DNA of 64,000 nt, from contig JBBHKE010000290.1 in NCBI GenBank assembly GCA_037447655.1, forward strand, positions 20,139-84,138, written 5' to 3'. Source of the stretch: Zygnema cylindricum. Lineage: Eukaryota > Streptophyta > Zygnematophyceae > Zygnematales > Zygnemataceae. The notes beneath the pieces are model-generated. The model saw only the letters and a list, made by a program, of their open reading frames with translations. It searched no databases and was not told where the DNA came from. Numbering within the stretch: position 1 is the stretch's first letter; each line of letters begins with the position of its first letter. The position numbers were made by a program, and so were the translations under genes. Shown here one piece after another: positions 1 to 11,100 of this stretch.

Positions 1-760
1 GGACTAAAAAAACAAAAAAATAAAAAAAATTGAGGGGAAGATTGAAGGAAGAAATACGAAAAAGATAAAAACAAGGGAAGAAAGGGAGAAGGAAAAAGAG
101 AGGTAGGGGAAAGAGAGAGAGAGAATGAGGGGAGAAAAGAGAGGAGAAAGGGAGAGAAGGGAGAATGAGAGAGAGGGTACAAAGAGAGAGACAGGGAAAA
201 GGGAGAGGATAGAGAATGAGAGAGAGAGGGGGAGAGAGAGAGAGCGCAGAATAAAGAGGGTTTTCGAAGGAAACCAAACATCACATTATGAGTATTTAAC
301 GATTAGAAAATAAAACATTTGCAAAAAAAAAAATTCCGGTAATTTATTTAGTTTTTGACAGATTTAATAAAAAATATAAAAAAGCTGAGAGAGTAAAGAC
401 GAACTGTTAATTTTAACTTCGGTTGTTATGGGGGGGAGAAAGGGATAGGGAAAGGGAGGGGGAGGGAGAGGGAGTTGGGAGAGAGAAGGGGAGGGGAAAG
501 GGAGAGGGGCGGGAAGGGCGAGTGACAGAGAGGAGGAAAGTGAGGGAGAGGGAGAGGGGAAAAGTAAGAGAAAAGTTTCATAGAGAGGGAAGGAGAGAGA
601 AAGGGAGAAGACATGGAGTGAGAGGGGGAAGAGAAAAATTGGATGGCATTGGAAGAAGAGCGAGAGAGATGAGTAAGGGAGTAGAGGGAGAGAGAAATCA
701 TGGGGCAATGGGGAGGGATGAGACACTGTCAAAAAAAGAATAAAAAAGGAACACCTCCAT
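1..760. repeat. GA-rich low-complexity tract
   Basis: The + strand is almost pure A and G for most of this stretch, with runs of GA, GGA and GGGA and a short AT-rich break near 300-420. Reading frames across it give only Arg/Glu/Gly/Lys strings on one strand and Ser/Leu/Pro strings on the other, which is what such DNA yields by chance. I see no gene. Confidence 0.85.
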
Positions 761-804
761 AGGAATTAGGCGTAGGTTATGAACTCACAAGAAAGCAGAT
801 GGGG

Positions 805-807
<3 letters not shown>

Positions 808-872
<65 letters not shown>
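808..872. repeat. (GA)n microsatellite
   Basis: An uninterrupted dinucleotide GA run of about 32 units, flanked by less regular GA-rich sequence. Confidence 0.95.
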
Positions 873-875
<3 letters not shown>

Positions 876-1139
876 AACAACGGGGAGTCGGGAGGAGAGT
901 GGGAAGAGGGACAGAGAGAGAATCAAGGGAGGGGTAAGTCTCCACCGGGAACAAAATTCCTCACTCCGGAGACCCCCTTTGGATCCGAAACAATCCATTG
1001 TTTTTTTTTCTTTTTGTCTTCTTCCCCCTCCCTCCAACCTCATATATTTCCCAATACGACAAAAAAAAGGAGAGAAGATTAAAAAGAAAAAAAGAAAAAA
1101 AAAAAGTGTCAAAAAAAATCCCTCGTCTAATTGGCTTAG

Positions 1140-1395
1140 TCCTCTTTTCCCCTCCCTCTCAATTTTGATTTCCTCTCAATTTCCTACTAGCTATACTCTC
1201 CTTCTCTCCCTTTCCATCACTCGTTTCTTCTCTCCCTCCTTGTCCCTCTATCCCTCTCGCCCTCTCTCCCTCTCTCTCCCATTCTCTCCCTCTCTCTCCC
1301 TCTCTTTCTCTCTCTCCCTCTCCCCCTCTCTGCCTCCCTCTCATTCCCTCCCCCTCCCCTCCCCTCTCCTCTCCTCCCCTCTCCTCCCCTCCTAC
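1140..1395. repeat. Polypyrimidine (CT-rich) tract
   Basis: The + strand switches from purine-rich to pyrimidine-rich: CTCTCCCT-type repeats with few purines. It is followed at once by GC-rich DNA. Overlapping frames on both strands are low-complexity and not credible genes. Confidence 0.85.
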
Positions 1396-1399
1396 CGTG

Positions 1400-2571
1400 T
1401 CCGCCTTCGCCTGCGCCACCAGTGCTTCCGCATCACGACAAAACAGCTGGCCTCGATTACGACAATTTAGTGTGTACGGACGCGCTAGCCGCCGAAAGAG
1501 CGCGACAAAACAGTGAGCTTGGGACGCGACAGCGCCAACAGAAACCAACAACCGACGCCACGCGGCGGACGGCGAAACGGCCGCGGATCGCGGAAGATTC
1601 CGATACAAGTCAAGAAAGATACATAGTGCGGGGCTGCGACCCGTCACACGCTTGAACGTACGAGCTGGGCGTCATAGGTGGCGTTTCACTGCAAAGTCAC
1701 TGACACGTGGACATAAAGTACGTGAAAAGTACGGAGTGTTTAAACCAACGGCTGACCGGATTCTCTGCTTTAATAGAGCAGCAGACTGTTTTTTTAGTGT
1801 TTAGGCACGGTTCATCATTACTGTAGTTCTGCCACTTCACGGTATGCTTCATTTTGGACGGGGTATAAGGTACTGTTGAATTTCACGCTAGTTAGCGCCG
1901 CCATTTTCGGGATGCACATTTGGCAATGTACTGTAGCGTAGTAGTTCAGTTAAAAGTACACGGCTGTCTCTACGCACCCTCGCTCTTTTTATGAAGTGAT
2001 TTCATTTTCTGATGTGATTCTGAATCGTGATAACTTCGTGTCTGCCACTGGTTCTGCCATGTGTTACGAGCTACTGTGATTGGGCCGATTTTAAACATCT
2101 TGACTTCGATTGATTTCTTCCGTACGCATACATGCAAAATACCGTTACAATTTGCCGAGAACGTTGACGGCGTTGCGACGACACGAACTCCTGAGGTATA
2201 TTTTGAAGTATTTATGCGATCGATTGCGACACTAACAACAAATCTGGGTTACCAGCTGCCGTAGCCCGTAGGGCTAAATGTACGAATTCCAGCTAACCGA
2301 ATGGCTGTACATTTTGAGAGCGAATAGGCATAGATGTCCTATGAGAATAACGCACGGAGTAAACTAACGAATACTACGTTCCGTGCGCATAAAACATTTT
2401 CAAACTTTTAAAATTCGTAGGTAAAATTCGTACTTTTTGTATTTTTCAAATTTAAATATTTAAAGATTTCAAATCCTAAAAACTGAAACGTGCAACGAAC
2501 TAGCGGCGAGCGCCGGAATTTACGGCGTCTCCAACGTCGGCGTCCTCCTAAAGACGGTGTGGAGGACAGAA
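1400..2571. other. Unassigned DNA, GC-rich at its left end
   Basis: About 1400-1660 is GC- and CpG-rich; the rest is ordinary composition. Short open frames exist (1422-1655 plus, 1159-1647 minus) but they overlap on opposite strands, show no motif I recognise, and run into simple repeat. The GC-rich block could be a promoter of a gene outside the visible models, but nothing here proves it. Confidence 0.4.
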
Positions 2572-2669
2572 AAAAATACGCGTGCGAGACGCCATAAATT
2601 CCGCGGCTCGCCGCTCATGTAAAAATACGCGTGCGAGACGCCATAAATTCCGCGGCTCGCCGCTCATAT
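2572..2669. repeat. 49-bp direct tandem duplication
   Basis: Two adjacent copies with a 49-base period (2572-2620 and 2621-2669) differ at only a few positions. Each contains ATACGCGTGCGAGACGCC and ends in CGGCTCGCCGCTCAT. The unit lies just outside the left end of a MITE. Confidence 0.85.
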
Positions 2670-2688
2670 AAAAATATGCAACGAACTA

Positions 2689-3425
2689 CACCGCGCATCG
2701 ATATTAGTGTCAAAGTGTAAATAGTGTGGAAGTAAATATACCGTCATTGACGCTAATTAAGAAAAAAAAAAAAAAAAAAAAAAAGGTGTATTCTAATTTC
2801 GGCGTTTATGCTAATTTGGGAACAGCAAAAATAGCATATTCGTTGTACGATTATATACATTACTGTAGTATATGTATCCGTACAAAATATTGAAAATCGT
2901 ACGCCGATTTAAATATCCGTACATGTAAGACTAATTTACGTGTCAGAACAATCAAGTTTTTTTAGCGCACGATCCTTTGCGTGCGCGTCTGATTTAACTC
3001 ATTTTTTGTAAAATTTTCACTTGAAAAGGTACATTTATGTACGGTGTGATGTCGACCGTAAACCACACTATTTAGATATTATTGTAATTCGTCCTTTACG
3101 CTATTTTGTACGGTACACCGCCAATCGCTATTAGAGTCAAGGATTAAATAGCGTCAAAAAATAATTAGCGTCATTGATTCTTATTTAGTGCCTGAGACGT
3201 GGCAGATTATGGTCCACGTCCTTAAATAGCGTTATTAATTCTATTTCAGGTTTTGGGGTCAAAATTTAGGGGCACCGTATTAGCGTTATATACTGTAATA
3301 GCGATTGGCGGTGTACCTTACTTAACGTCAAGGAAAAATTAAAATCATGTATCCTATTTGAGGAAAAAAATCAAAATTTTAAGAACCCAAATTAGTGTCG
3401 TTGACACTAATAACGATGCGCGGTG
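2689..3425. mobile_element. TA-flanked MITE (Stowaway/mariner-like), with a nested copy
   Basis: Terminal inverted repeats start CACCGCGCATCG at the left and end CGATGCGCGGTG at the right, and extend as ATTAGTGTC/GACACTAAT. TA lies directly outside both ends. There is no transposase ORF, so it is non-autonomous. A second member is inserted at 3116-3313. A sister copy at 32166-32703 lacks that inner insertion and shows the empty site. Assignment to the Tc1/mariner (Stowaway) type rests on the TA duplication and the terminal repeats. Confidence 0.8.
3116..3313. mobile_element. Nested TA-flanked MITE, 198 bp
   Basis: Starts CACCGCCAATCGCTATTAG and ends with its near-perfect inverted complement (ATAGCGATTGGCGGTG). 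TA flanks both ends. It interrupts the larger MITE, so it inserted later. The ends differ in a few bases from those of its host, so it belongs to a related subfamily. Confidence 0.85.
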
Positions 3426-3426
3426 T

Positions 3427-3512
3427 AGAGGCGAGTGGCGGAATTTAAGGCGTCTCCAACGGCGGCTTCCTTCTAAAGACAGAGTGGAGGATAGGTAAAA
3501 AATACGCGCGAG
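3427..3512. repeat. Second copy of the sequence at 2500-2585
   Basis: Sequence containing GGCGTCTCCAACG, CTAAAGAC and GTGGAGGA then AAAAAATACGCG repeats, with about 10-15% differences, the block at roughly 2500-2585 on the other side of the MITE. The MITE therefore sits between two diverged direct repeats, or within a larger repeat. Confidence 0.65.
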
Positions 3513-3874
3513 CAAATGAACCACCGTCTCTTTTTTTTTTACGTCCGTACAAATTTCCGTACATTTTAGACGTACGAAATTTACGAAAGCTACGAAACAA
3601 ACGAATACTACGTAGTTTTCGTAAAAAAGTCCAAATCCGTATGAATTGGACATCTATGCGAATAGGTTCGTAAGTACGGTACCCCATGTATCGTTATGGG
3701 CGTCAATACATTTGTAATGAGGGCTAAAAAAATTATTACGTTCCGCATGACGTGGCACGAATTGAACTGTAATTAGAGTGGAGAACCATGAATTAGTGTT
3801 CTTGACACTATTTTAGGTTCCATTAGTAGAATTAGGGGCACCTTCGTGTCATTGACCATGATGACGAGACAGTA
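3513..3874. other. Intergenic DNA, no gene seen
   Basis: AT-rich with many CGTAC/GTACG words. It includes one exact SBP-box type site at 3544-3552. No coding or structural feature beyond that. Confidence 0.5.
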
Positions 3875-4376
3875 CACCGCGAATCGTAATTAGAGTAATA
3901 AAAAAAATTAGAGTACAAAAACTAAAAAAAAAAATTAGAGTAATGAACGCTAATTTATAAGATATAGTTGTTTCAACTATGAAGTTTACTCTAATTTATT
4001 TAAGTACTCTAATTTGGCACGCTAATATCCTCTACTGTAAATAAGGTATTTGTACAGAATTTGACAAAACGTACAGTTTCTCGTCACTATGACGTTTGCA
4101 CTACGCGGTTTGCTAGAACGCAGTTACATGATAACGGCCTGTATTAAATCATTATTTGTACTTTTTTACTTAATAAAGTACAATTTTGCACGGTCGGAGG
4201 TCATCCGTACTCCACACTATTTAAAATGAACCTATATTATAATTAAAAACACTAATTAAACTCTACCTTATATAGAATAATGAAAAAATTATAATCATTT
4301 ATTCTATTTCATGTGATAGACTCGAAATTTTGAGCGACCGAATTAGAGTAATTTACTCTAGTTACGATTCGCGGTG
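3875..4376. mobile_element. TA-flanked MITE, second subfamily, 502 bp
   Basis: Begins CACCGCGAATCGTAATTAGA and ends with the inverted GATTCGCGGTG; TA flanks both sides. The interior has repeated ATTAGAGTA words and no ORF. A partial, inverted relative lies at 46090-46456. Confidence 0.85.
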
Positions 4377-5804
4377 TAGCACATTGTGAACCTAACTGGA
4401 CCGAACTAACCCAAGTTTTTCCTTATGGGTCGGTTCTTTAAATCTGCTTTCTAATTTTCAAGGGTTTCGTTTGGTTCACGTGATTTCCATGGCCACTACT
4501 TCGATTGGATAAAGACTAGCCGGCTTGAACAAAGTACATTCTTAGGAGCCTAAATGGTCAACTCCATTAAGAATAAGCGTTATACTTTGTTACAAACACC
4601 GCTTTGTGACCATCCATCGACACTAAGGCTACAAGTTTTATAAAAGAAATTGGACAACTTAAACACGGTCTGTCTAAACATGAAAAAAAAGAAATAAAAC
4701 AGGTTAATGGCGTCACATGTGATTTGAAAAAACATACTGTGGAATAAATGTTTAGGCTCCATCGGTCCATTGAATAGTCATCATCAATGTTGTCTAAAGT
4801 TATGATATCCGACGCGCAAACTTCAAGGTAGGAGGCAATTGGGTCAAAAAGCGTCTGTTTATCACATTTCGCGTCGATTGCCACATTAACCTTATTCACA
4901 CTGTGAACCAAACATTTGGGTACCCTTCCTTGTTTTTTTAATATAATAATTGAAATCCTTTGTAATAATCTTGTCTTATAATAAGTTATTTTTGTATTAC
5001 CCATCTATCGCATCAAGCGTGGAAATAACGTTAGTGTAGGAAAACTTATAATGTTATGAACGTTGTCCTTACTTCAAGGATGTGAACCTAAAAACAACTT
5101 TAGTACCAATTATTAAGCGCCAAAAAAACATAAAACAAATTTTGAGGTAAAAAAACCATATGACTACAAATCAAGTGAAAAAATAAATAAACAAGATTAA
5201 AGAGTCAAGAGAAAAAAGACAAACTCATAAAGAACAAGCAAATAATAAAGGTAGCGTTAGCTAAAACAAGTAGCCACCACCACCAATCAAAATTATCGAA
5301 TATGTATACCCACACAAATATCAAACTTATGCCAGGTGATTGCCCACAAGTTCAACAAACTATTTCCCACGAGCTCTAGATTCTGGATGTGGACTGCATC
5401 CTTTGGCGGAGGACGTGGGACCCCCTTTGTCATCCATCGCCGTGCTATGTTTTAAGAGAGTCGTTGTTTTCAATTGTTGAAAGGCAACTGAGTGTTTTGT
5501 TAGAGGAGAGGCGTTGTTTATAATCATTCAATAACAACTGATACACGTTAATGTTAATAAGAAATAAAAAGGCTTAGTGAAAGACTCCCTATATTTTTGG
5601 AATCGATATTATTTCTCGCCCACAAACCTAAAAAATCGTCAAAATTTTGTTCCCCAATTTCACACATTTTTGTTAGAAAACGACCAAACTGATTTATTGG
5701 GTCTCGATAAACGTAATATTTTTCTTTGAAATGACTAATTTTTTAGCAGCCACGTCCACATGCAACAGCCCAAGAAATGAAACTTGTATCCCAGTCAGAT
5801 TCAT
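4377..5804. other. Unassigned DNA
   Basis: Mostly AT-rich. A minus-strand open frame of 145 codons (4567-5004) has no motif or family I recognise and no clear splice context, so I do not call it a gene. No terminal repeats found. Confidence 0.4.
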
Positions 5805-6235
5805 TTAGATCACATCATAAAGGATCTTCGTTGCACCACATATGAATAAAGTGTCGAAACGAAGACTTCGAATTCTTATAACGAAAATACGATGGGGGGG
5901 TAAATAAAAAGCCTCTCGTTTGACAATGTGCCCACCTTCGTCGTCACCAACAAAAATTAAGGTATCGTGCACGGACTCGTGTGCAACAACATGTACCCAA
6001 CAATGTGAGCAAATAAGCGAAAGAGTTTTTTTAAAATCATCAGGTTGGTGGAGTTCAATGTGAGAAAGTGGATTTGCGCGCAACACTTTTTTACATGCGG
6101 TTGCCGCAGTTTCGTTACCATAAACCTTTAGCCGGCCATGTGGATTCTTGAGTTTATTGTGACGGTCGACGTTCACAAGTGCGGCAAATTCTAACCGGTT
6201 GTTACAATATTTCACAAGCCAAAAGCTGTTCAAGG
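5805..6235 (-). CDS. Unrecognised open frame or exon, interrupted by a hAT MITE
   Basis: A minus-strand frame whose amino-acid composition looks protein-like (mixed hydrophobic and charged, several Cys and His). I do not recognise a family. As it stands the only Met near the start comes from the inserted MITE. If the MITE (6236-6755) and one 8-bp target copy are ignored, the frame continues without a stop for about 17 more codons (through 6756-6806) before meeting a TAG. This suggests an exon or gene remnant that existed before the insertion. No neighbour supports a function. It could equally be a chance frame or a relic of another transposon. Confidence 0.25.
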
Positions 6236-6755
6236 CATAGTTCAAAAGTAGGTGAAAGTAGGCCCATACAATATGCCCTTAAGACCCATATTGTATTGGT
6301 CGAAAAATGAAAAAAAAAAGTTACAGGGTTGATTTGCACATCGATCGATAGAGAATTAAACGTCATGTCTAAATTTTGAAAAAAAATCGGACAAAAAAAA
6401 TAATTTCTGTGAGTTTTGAGGTAAAACTTTTTTAAACCGTCAGATTCAGACGATCGGACGGTCGCTGATCAAAGCAGCGATCTAAGAAGATCACATGAAA
6501 AACCCATAACACAACTTACGAAAGGACTACCTGTCATATTAGCGTCTGCAATTTTGAACGTCCGCGTGTTTTAGTTCGCTAAAAAAATTCGTCCGTCGGC
6601 GTGCGCTAAACTATGATCATACGTCAGATTCGTATGTCCGTACAAGAGTGTCCACAGCGCACACCCATACAGTATGCCTACTCTACGCGAGTTTAGTGCC
6701 AAGTTTTGTGCGCCTACCAAAGGCCTACCATAAAAACGCCTACTTTTGAACTATG
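6236..6755. mobile_element. hAT-type MITE, copy A, 520 bp
   Basis: Ends are CATAGTTCAAAAGTAGG and its inverted complement. The flanking 8 bases GTTCAAGG are perfectly duplicated (6228-6235 and 6756-6763). An 8-bp target duplication is the hallmark of the hAT superfamily. No transposase frame. Four relatives lie elsewhere in the window. Confidence 0.9.
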
Positions 6756-6763
6756 GTTCAAGG

Positions 6764-7331
6764 GGTTGACCGTCAAATCTAGACTCAACGGTACTGTACC
6801 TAGCTTGTACTAATATGTACTTAAAATGTACAATCTTTGACAAGCTGACGTAGGTGACTGCGCGCAACCAAAATAATGTCTGCGCTGATCATTTCCCTTT
6901 TTGTTTCCTTAACACCGATTGTTTTTTTACGGTAGTACAGATTCACGGTTATTGTGGTTTTAAGTCAGTATCCGAAATTATGGATCGGAGCTAACGCAAG
7001 TAATGATGGCCTTTGCTACATTCGTTCTGGTAGGACCGTCTTATTTCTCCGTACTTCCTGTACGACACATAAGCGCTTCTTGATTCGTCGAGGCAGCGAA
7101 TAACATATGGACAGTGTCACGATACTCCACTTTTATACGCGGAAGTACTCCGCGTGAACCGGGTGCGACTTTGTTTTTTTCGTGCATTACGTTTGCCTTG
7201 CCGGTCACACCACTATACAGTCCACCTTGTATCGCATATCCATCGTGCTTTTCCAATAAAGTGTTATTATTGTTGTTGTATTATTGCCTTTAGCTTTTGC
7301 TAATAACTTTTCACGCCGCACCGGGGACCAT
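6764..7331. other. Intergenic DNA, no gene seen
   Basis: No frame longer than about 70 codons, no repeat shared with other parts of the window, and no recognisable RNA gene. Confidence 0.45.
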
Positions 7332-7539
7332 AGCGAGATTCCACTGGAGTGTCTGGCTGTTCCTTTTGCCTAGAACACCAAGAGACCCTTTTTCGCTTCC
7401 TGTTTTTCCATTTTGCACTGTTTGGCATCCTGTTAAACATCAACTTTTTCCTTCGTTTGCACGTTTGGGAGTGGAAAGAGGTCCATGGAACAAATCAAGC
7501 ATAGTCAGCTTGGCACCTCATAGCAATCAAGAGACAGAA

Positions 7540-8070
7540 TCATAACAAGGAAGCAAACACAGAGCAGCAAGGCCAAAAGACGGAGCGATAATAATACGTG
7601 AGACACAAAGAATCCAGCAAACAAACAGTTAAAAACGTCAGCAAATAATAACGTCAGGTCAGCAATTATTAACGTCTGGCCAGCGAAGAAAACCATGGGC
7701 AAAGAAAACCTGAGCAAATAAAACCTAAATAATAAAAATTAAACTAATAAAATCCTGAGCAAATAAAACCGTGAGAAAATAAAAGCAAATAAAACCGAAA
7801 CCTGACCAAATTAAATCGTGAGCAACTAAAACCAAAACCGTGAGGTCAGCAAACATAAACGTAACCATGAGTTAAGATAACCCGAGCAATTAAAACGAGG
7901 AAGTAAAACCTGGAGCAAATAACACAGTGAGCGATGAAATCCATAACAGTGAGCAAGTAAAATTTCAGCAAATAAAACTGTGAGCCATTATCACTATAAC
8001 CTCAAGCAAGTAGAACCTGGAGCAAATAAAACCGCGAGCCAGTAAAACCCGGAGTTAATAAACGTGAGCA
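7540..8070 (+). repeat. Degenerate GAGCAAATAAAACC-type repeat array upstream of SERINC
   Basis: Many imperfect direct repeats of GAGCAAATAAAACC/GTGAGCAAATAAAA with variable spacing run right up to the SERINC start codon. The array is also present, diverged, at about 28480-28850 in the duplicate. The promoter or 5' untranslated region must overlap this array; I see no clear TATA box or initiator. Confidence 0.7.
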
Positions 8071-8111
8071 AATGAAAGCTGTACCTGGCGCAGGGTTGCG
8101 CAGTTGTGAGC

Positions 8112-11100
8112 ATGTGTCTGTGCGGTGCGTGCTGCGCCTGTGTGGAAGCAGCCGCCTGTCTGACGTGCTGCTGCTCTCTTGGCTCGAATCGGACGGCAGC
8201 AAAATACATATACGCCGCTTTGTTCTTTGTGGCAGCCCTCCTTTCGTGGATAATAAGGGATTACAGCCAAGATGCTCTTGAGAATTTGAAAGGTCAGTGT
8301 TTTTTTCAGGATACTTACCAGGCGTTCAAAATGATGAAATACAAACACAAGTAGTCACATGATCATGTTTAGTCAAAAAGTATGTTCAAATTGTGTTTCG
8401 GTTGATGTCAAAGGTTGGCGCACTTTAGTTGCAATGTGACACAAAACTCATGCAAATTTATCTAAACTATGTAACAAATTGTTCACATGTTTAGTCGAAC
8501 ATAGTTTTTAGTTGAACTTCAGTGCAGATAATGAGCAACCTGGTTAGGCATGGGATTGGCTGCCTTTTCCCTTACTTAAAAATTTCAACTTAATCTATCG
8601 TCTTTGACGATAGACAAAGATTTTTTTAGTGAATTGTTACAAAAGAGGGCCTTCGCTTCCATTTCATTGCATCAGTTAATTGCCTTCAACTTTACAAATT
8701 GCTCTTTACTGTTATGTAACTAAGAACATGTTTTGTTCTTCAAGTCCTTCACTATCTTCGGTTCCATGTAGCCCTTTCCACCAGAGAAGGATTGCTGTCC
8801 AATTGGTGCACCAATTGGACAGTAAACATTTTCTTTCACATTTCTGTTTTATTGACCTTCAAGGGGGGGGTGTGGAACAACCTACCCTTGTTCACCCTTA
8901 AAAAATGTAACATGTTGAAGCGAGGAGGAGAAGGGGAGGGAAAGGGAAAGATGGGGAAGAGGCAAGAGAGAAGGGGGAGAGAGACAGAGGGAGAGATGTA
9001 GTGGGAGTGAGAGGGAGAGACAGCGGATAGCAAGAGAAAAAGGGAGAGAGAGTGAGCGGGAGAGAGGGAAAGTGGGAGAGACAGGGGAGAGCAGGAAAGA
9101 AGAAGAGGGAGGGAAGGAGGGGGATGGAGGGATGGAGGGAGGGAGGGAGGGAGGGGGAGAGGAGGGAGAGGTAGAGGGGGAGGGGGAGAGGGAGAGGGAG
9201 AAAGAAAGGAAACTAGGGAGAGTTTCATTTTTATTGGTATCAAGCTTCCTATACCTTTACTTATGGTTGTGTTTTGTGGCGAATTCCAGTTTTTGAAGGT
9301 TGTAAAGGCGGCCATGACTGCCTTGGAGTGGAAGGTGTTTTGCGAATCAGTTTCGGCCTCTCTCTCTTTTTTGCATTAATGTTCATTACAACCGTTGGAA
9401 CATTAGTTACCGAAGATTGGAGAGATCGGTGGAATAGTGGGTGGTGGCCTCTAAAGTTCATCTTGTGGTTTATGTTTACGGTGTTGTCCTATTGGATTCC
9501 CTCGGGTGAGTTTTCATTAAATCTGTATTCTATGTTTCTTTTTTTCTCTACCATTCTCGTTTTCTTGAAGACTGATATGTATGAAGATCCAGCAACGGTG
9601 TATGTTTTCTACTCTTGCTAAGGTCAATACATTATTTGTAAACAAACGGGAGGGAGAAAGAGAGATCGACAATTAGTTGGAAGGGTTTGAGAGAGGAAGA
9701 ATGGGTGAGAGCAGGGAAAGGAAGAGAGGTTTAAAAAAACTGTGACACATTGATCAATCTATGGCTTATTTAGCCGTGTGTATGCTACAATGTTATCTTT
9801 GGCACTTTTTTCTCCATATCTTAAAGTTACTTCTTTATTTTTCTGCATCAAAGTTTGTTCCAATGTCAATTTCCACGTTGTGAAAAGACCGTCACAGTTA
9901 TTCTTGTCAGGTGAACTGCACACACCACCTCGATCTCTATCGGACGACAGTTTTTGATATAATTTGCCTCTTTTTATCTTTGTCTTGCAGAATTTTTTCA
10001 AGCATACGCGGAAGTTGCAAGATTTGGGGCTGGAGTATTTCTACTTATCCAGATTATTAGTATCATAAATTTTATTTACGTCTGGAATGATAATTGGTTA
10101 GAGAACGAAGACAAATGGTTAGTTTGGCTTTTTTTGAATGGAATTGCTGCCCATGTTTCACATCATCTGAAAGGTGGTTCAAGTGATGTTTGTTCCAAAA
10201 GAATTTTACCAAATTTGATTATATTGGGTGTCTAATTGCATAACAAAGCTTTGGCTGTCTGTGTGATTATGATCTCGTTTCATTTAAGGAATTGAACGTC
10301 AAAAATATCAGAATCACTTCTAAATGAGTACTACTTGTGAAGCTTTTTATGATGGTACTTGTGGGACGAGAGATATATTTTGTTAATTTAATGTAATATG
10401 TATGAATTCATTACGACGACAGAGACTTTAGCCGGCCATTGTGTTCTCGTTAGACTTTTTTTAACACTTTGTTTTTCTTGATGGATGACTTTTATGCAGC
10501 AAGTTTCCATTAATTATTGTGTCGTTGGGATCGTATGTACTTGTTATCATCGGCATCATTTTGATGTATGTTTGGTTCGCTCCTCGGGCAACATGTGGAC
10601 TTAACATATTTTTTATCACTTTCGCGCTTATACTCGTGATTGTTATGACTGGCATCTCTCTTCATCCTAAGGTACAGTCTCTCTCCCTCCCCTCGCTCCT
10701 CCCTCCTCTCCCTCCCCCCCTCCCTCTCCCTCCCTCCCTCTCCCTTTCTCGCTCTTCGCTCTTCACTATAACCATCTCTCCGTATCATTTCTCCCTCTTT
10801 TCCCTTTCTTTTCCAAAACCATTTTCTTTTCATGTCTATTGACCTACTTTCTATTTTGATGGTCTAAAAAAAGCTTGTTTCCCCTTGCACTTTCAACTTC
10901 TTCTTTGCCATTTCTTTTCACTTGGTTGATGATGTTTTATTTTCTTAGTAACCTCTTGCTTTCTTTCATCTCTACATCACTTTCTCCACAGCTTGTTGGT
11001 CTTTTTTTCTTGCCGTAGTTCTCTCTCGTCTTTCTTTTGTTTTTGCCCTCATGTTATGTGTCGAATGTTGTTTTCTTTTCATGGGTGTTTTTGTTCAGTT

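Larger units (their letters stand above)
7332..10238 (+). repeat. Segmental duplication, copy 1 (5' half of the SERINC locus)
   Basis: From about GAGATTCCACTGG (7332) to about TATATTGGGTGT (10238) the sequence matches 28342-31417 in the same order and orientation. It covers the upstream repeat block, exon 1, the GA-rich part of intron 1, exon 2, intron 2, exon 3 and the start of intron 3. This copy keeps intact splice sites and reading frame; the other does not. Ends are approximate. Confidence 0.85.

Noticed and set aside
364-743. Overlapping open frames of about 90-120 codons on both strands
   Set aside because: They are products of GA/CT simple repeats: Arg/Glu/Gly strings on one strand and Ser/Leu/Pro on the other.
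979-1647. Long frames on both strands over the CT-rich tract
   Set aside because: Low-complexity translation, opposite strands overlap, no motif.
4567-5004. 145-codon minus-strand frame
   Set aside because: No recognised family, no splice or repeat context; length is possible by chance in AT-rich DNA.
8072-8281. 69-codon plus-strand frame and minus-strand frames over SERINC exon 1
   Set aside because: Shadows of the real exon, which reads in another frame with the conserved Cys-rich N terminus.
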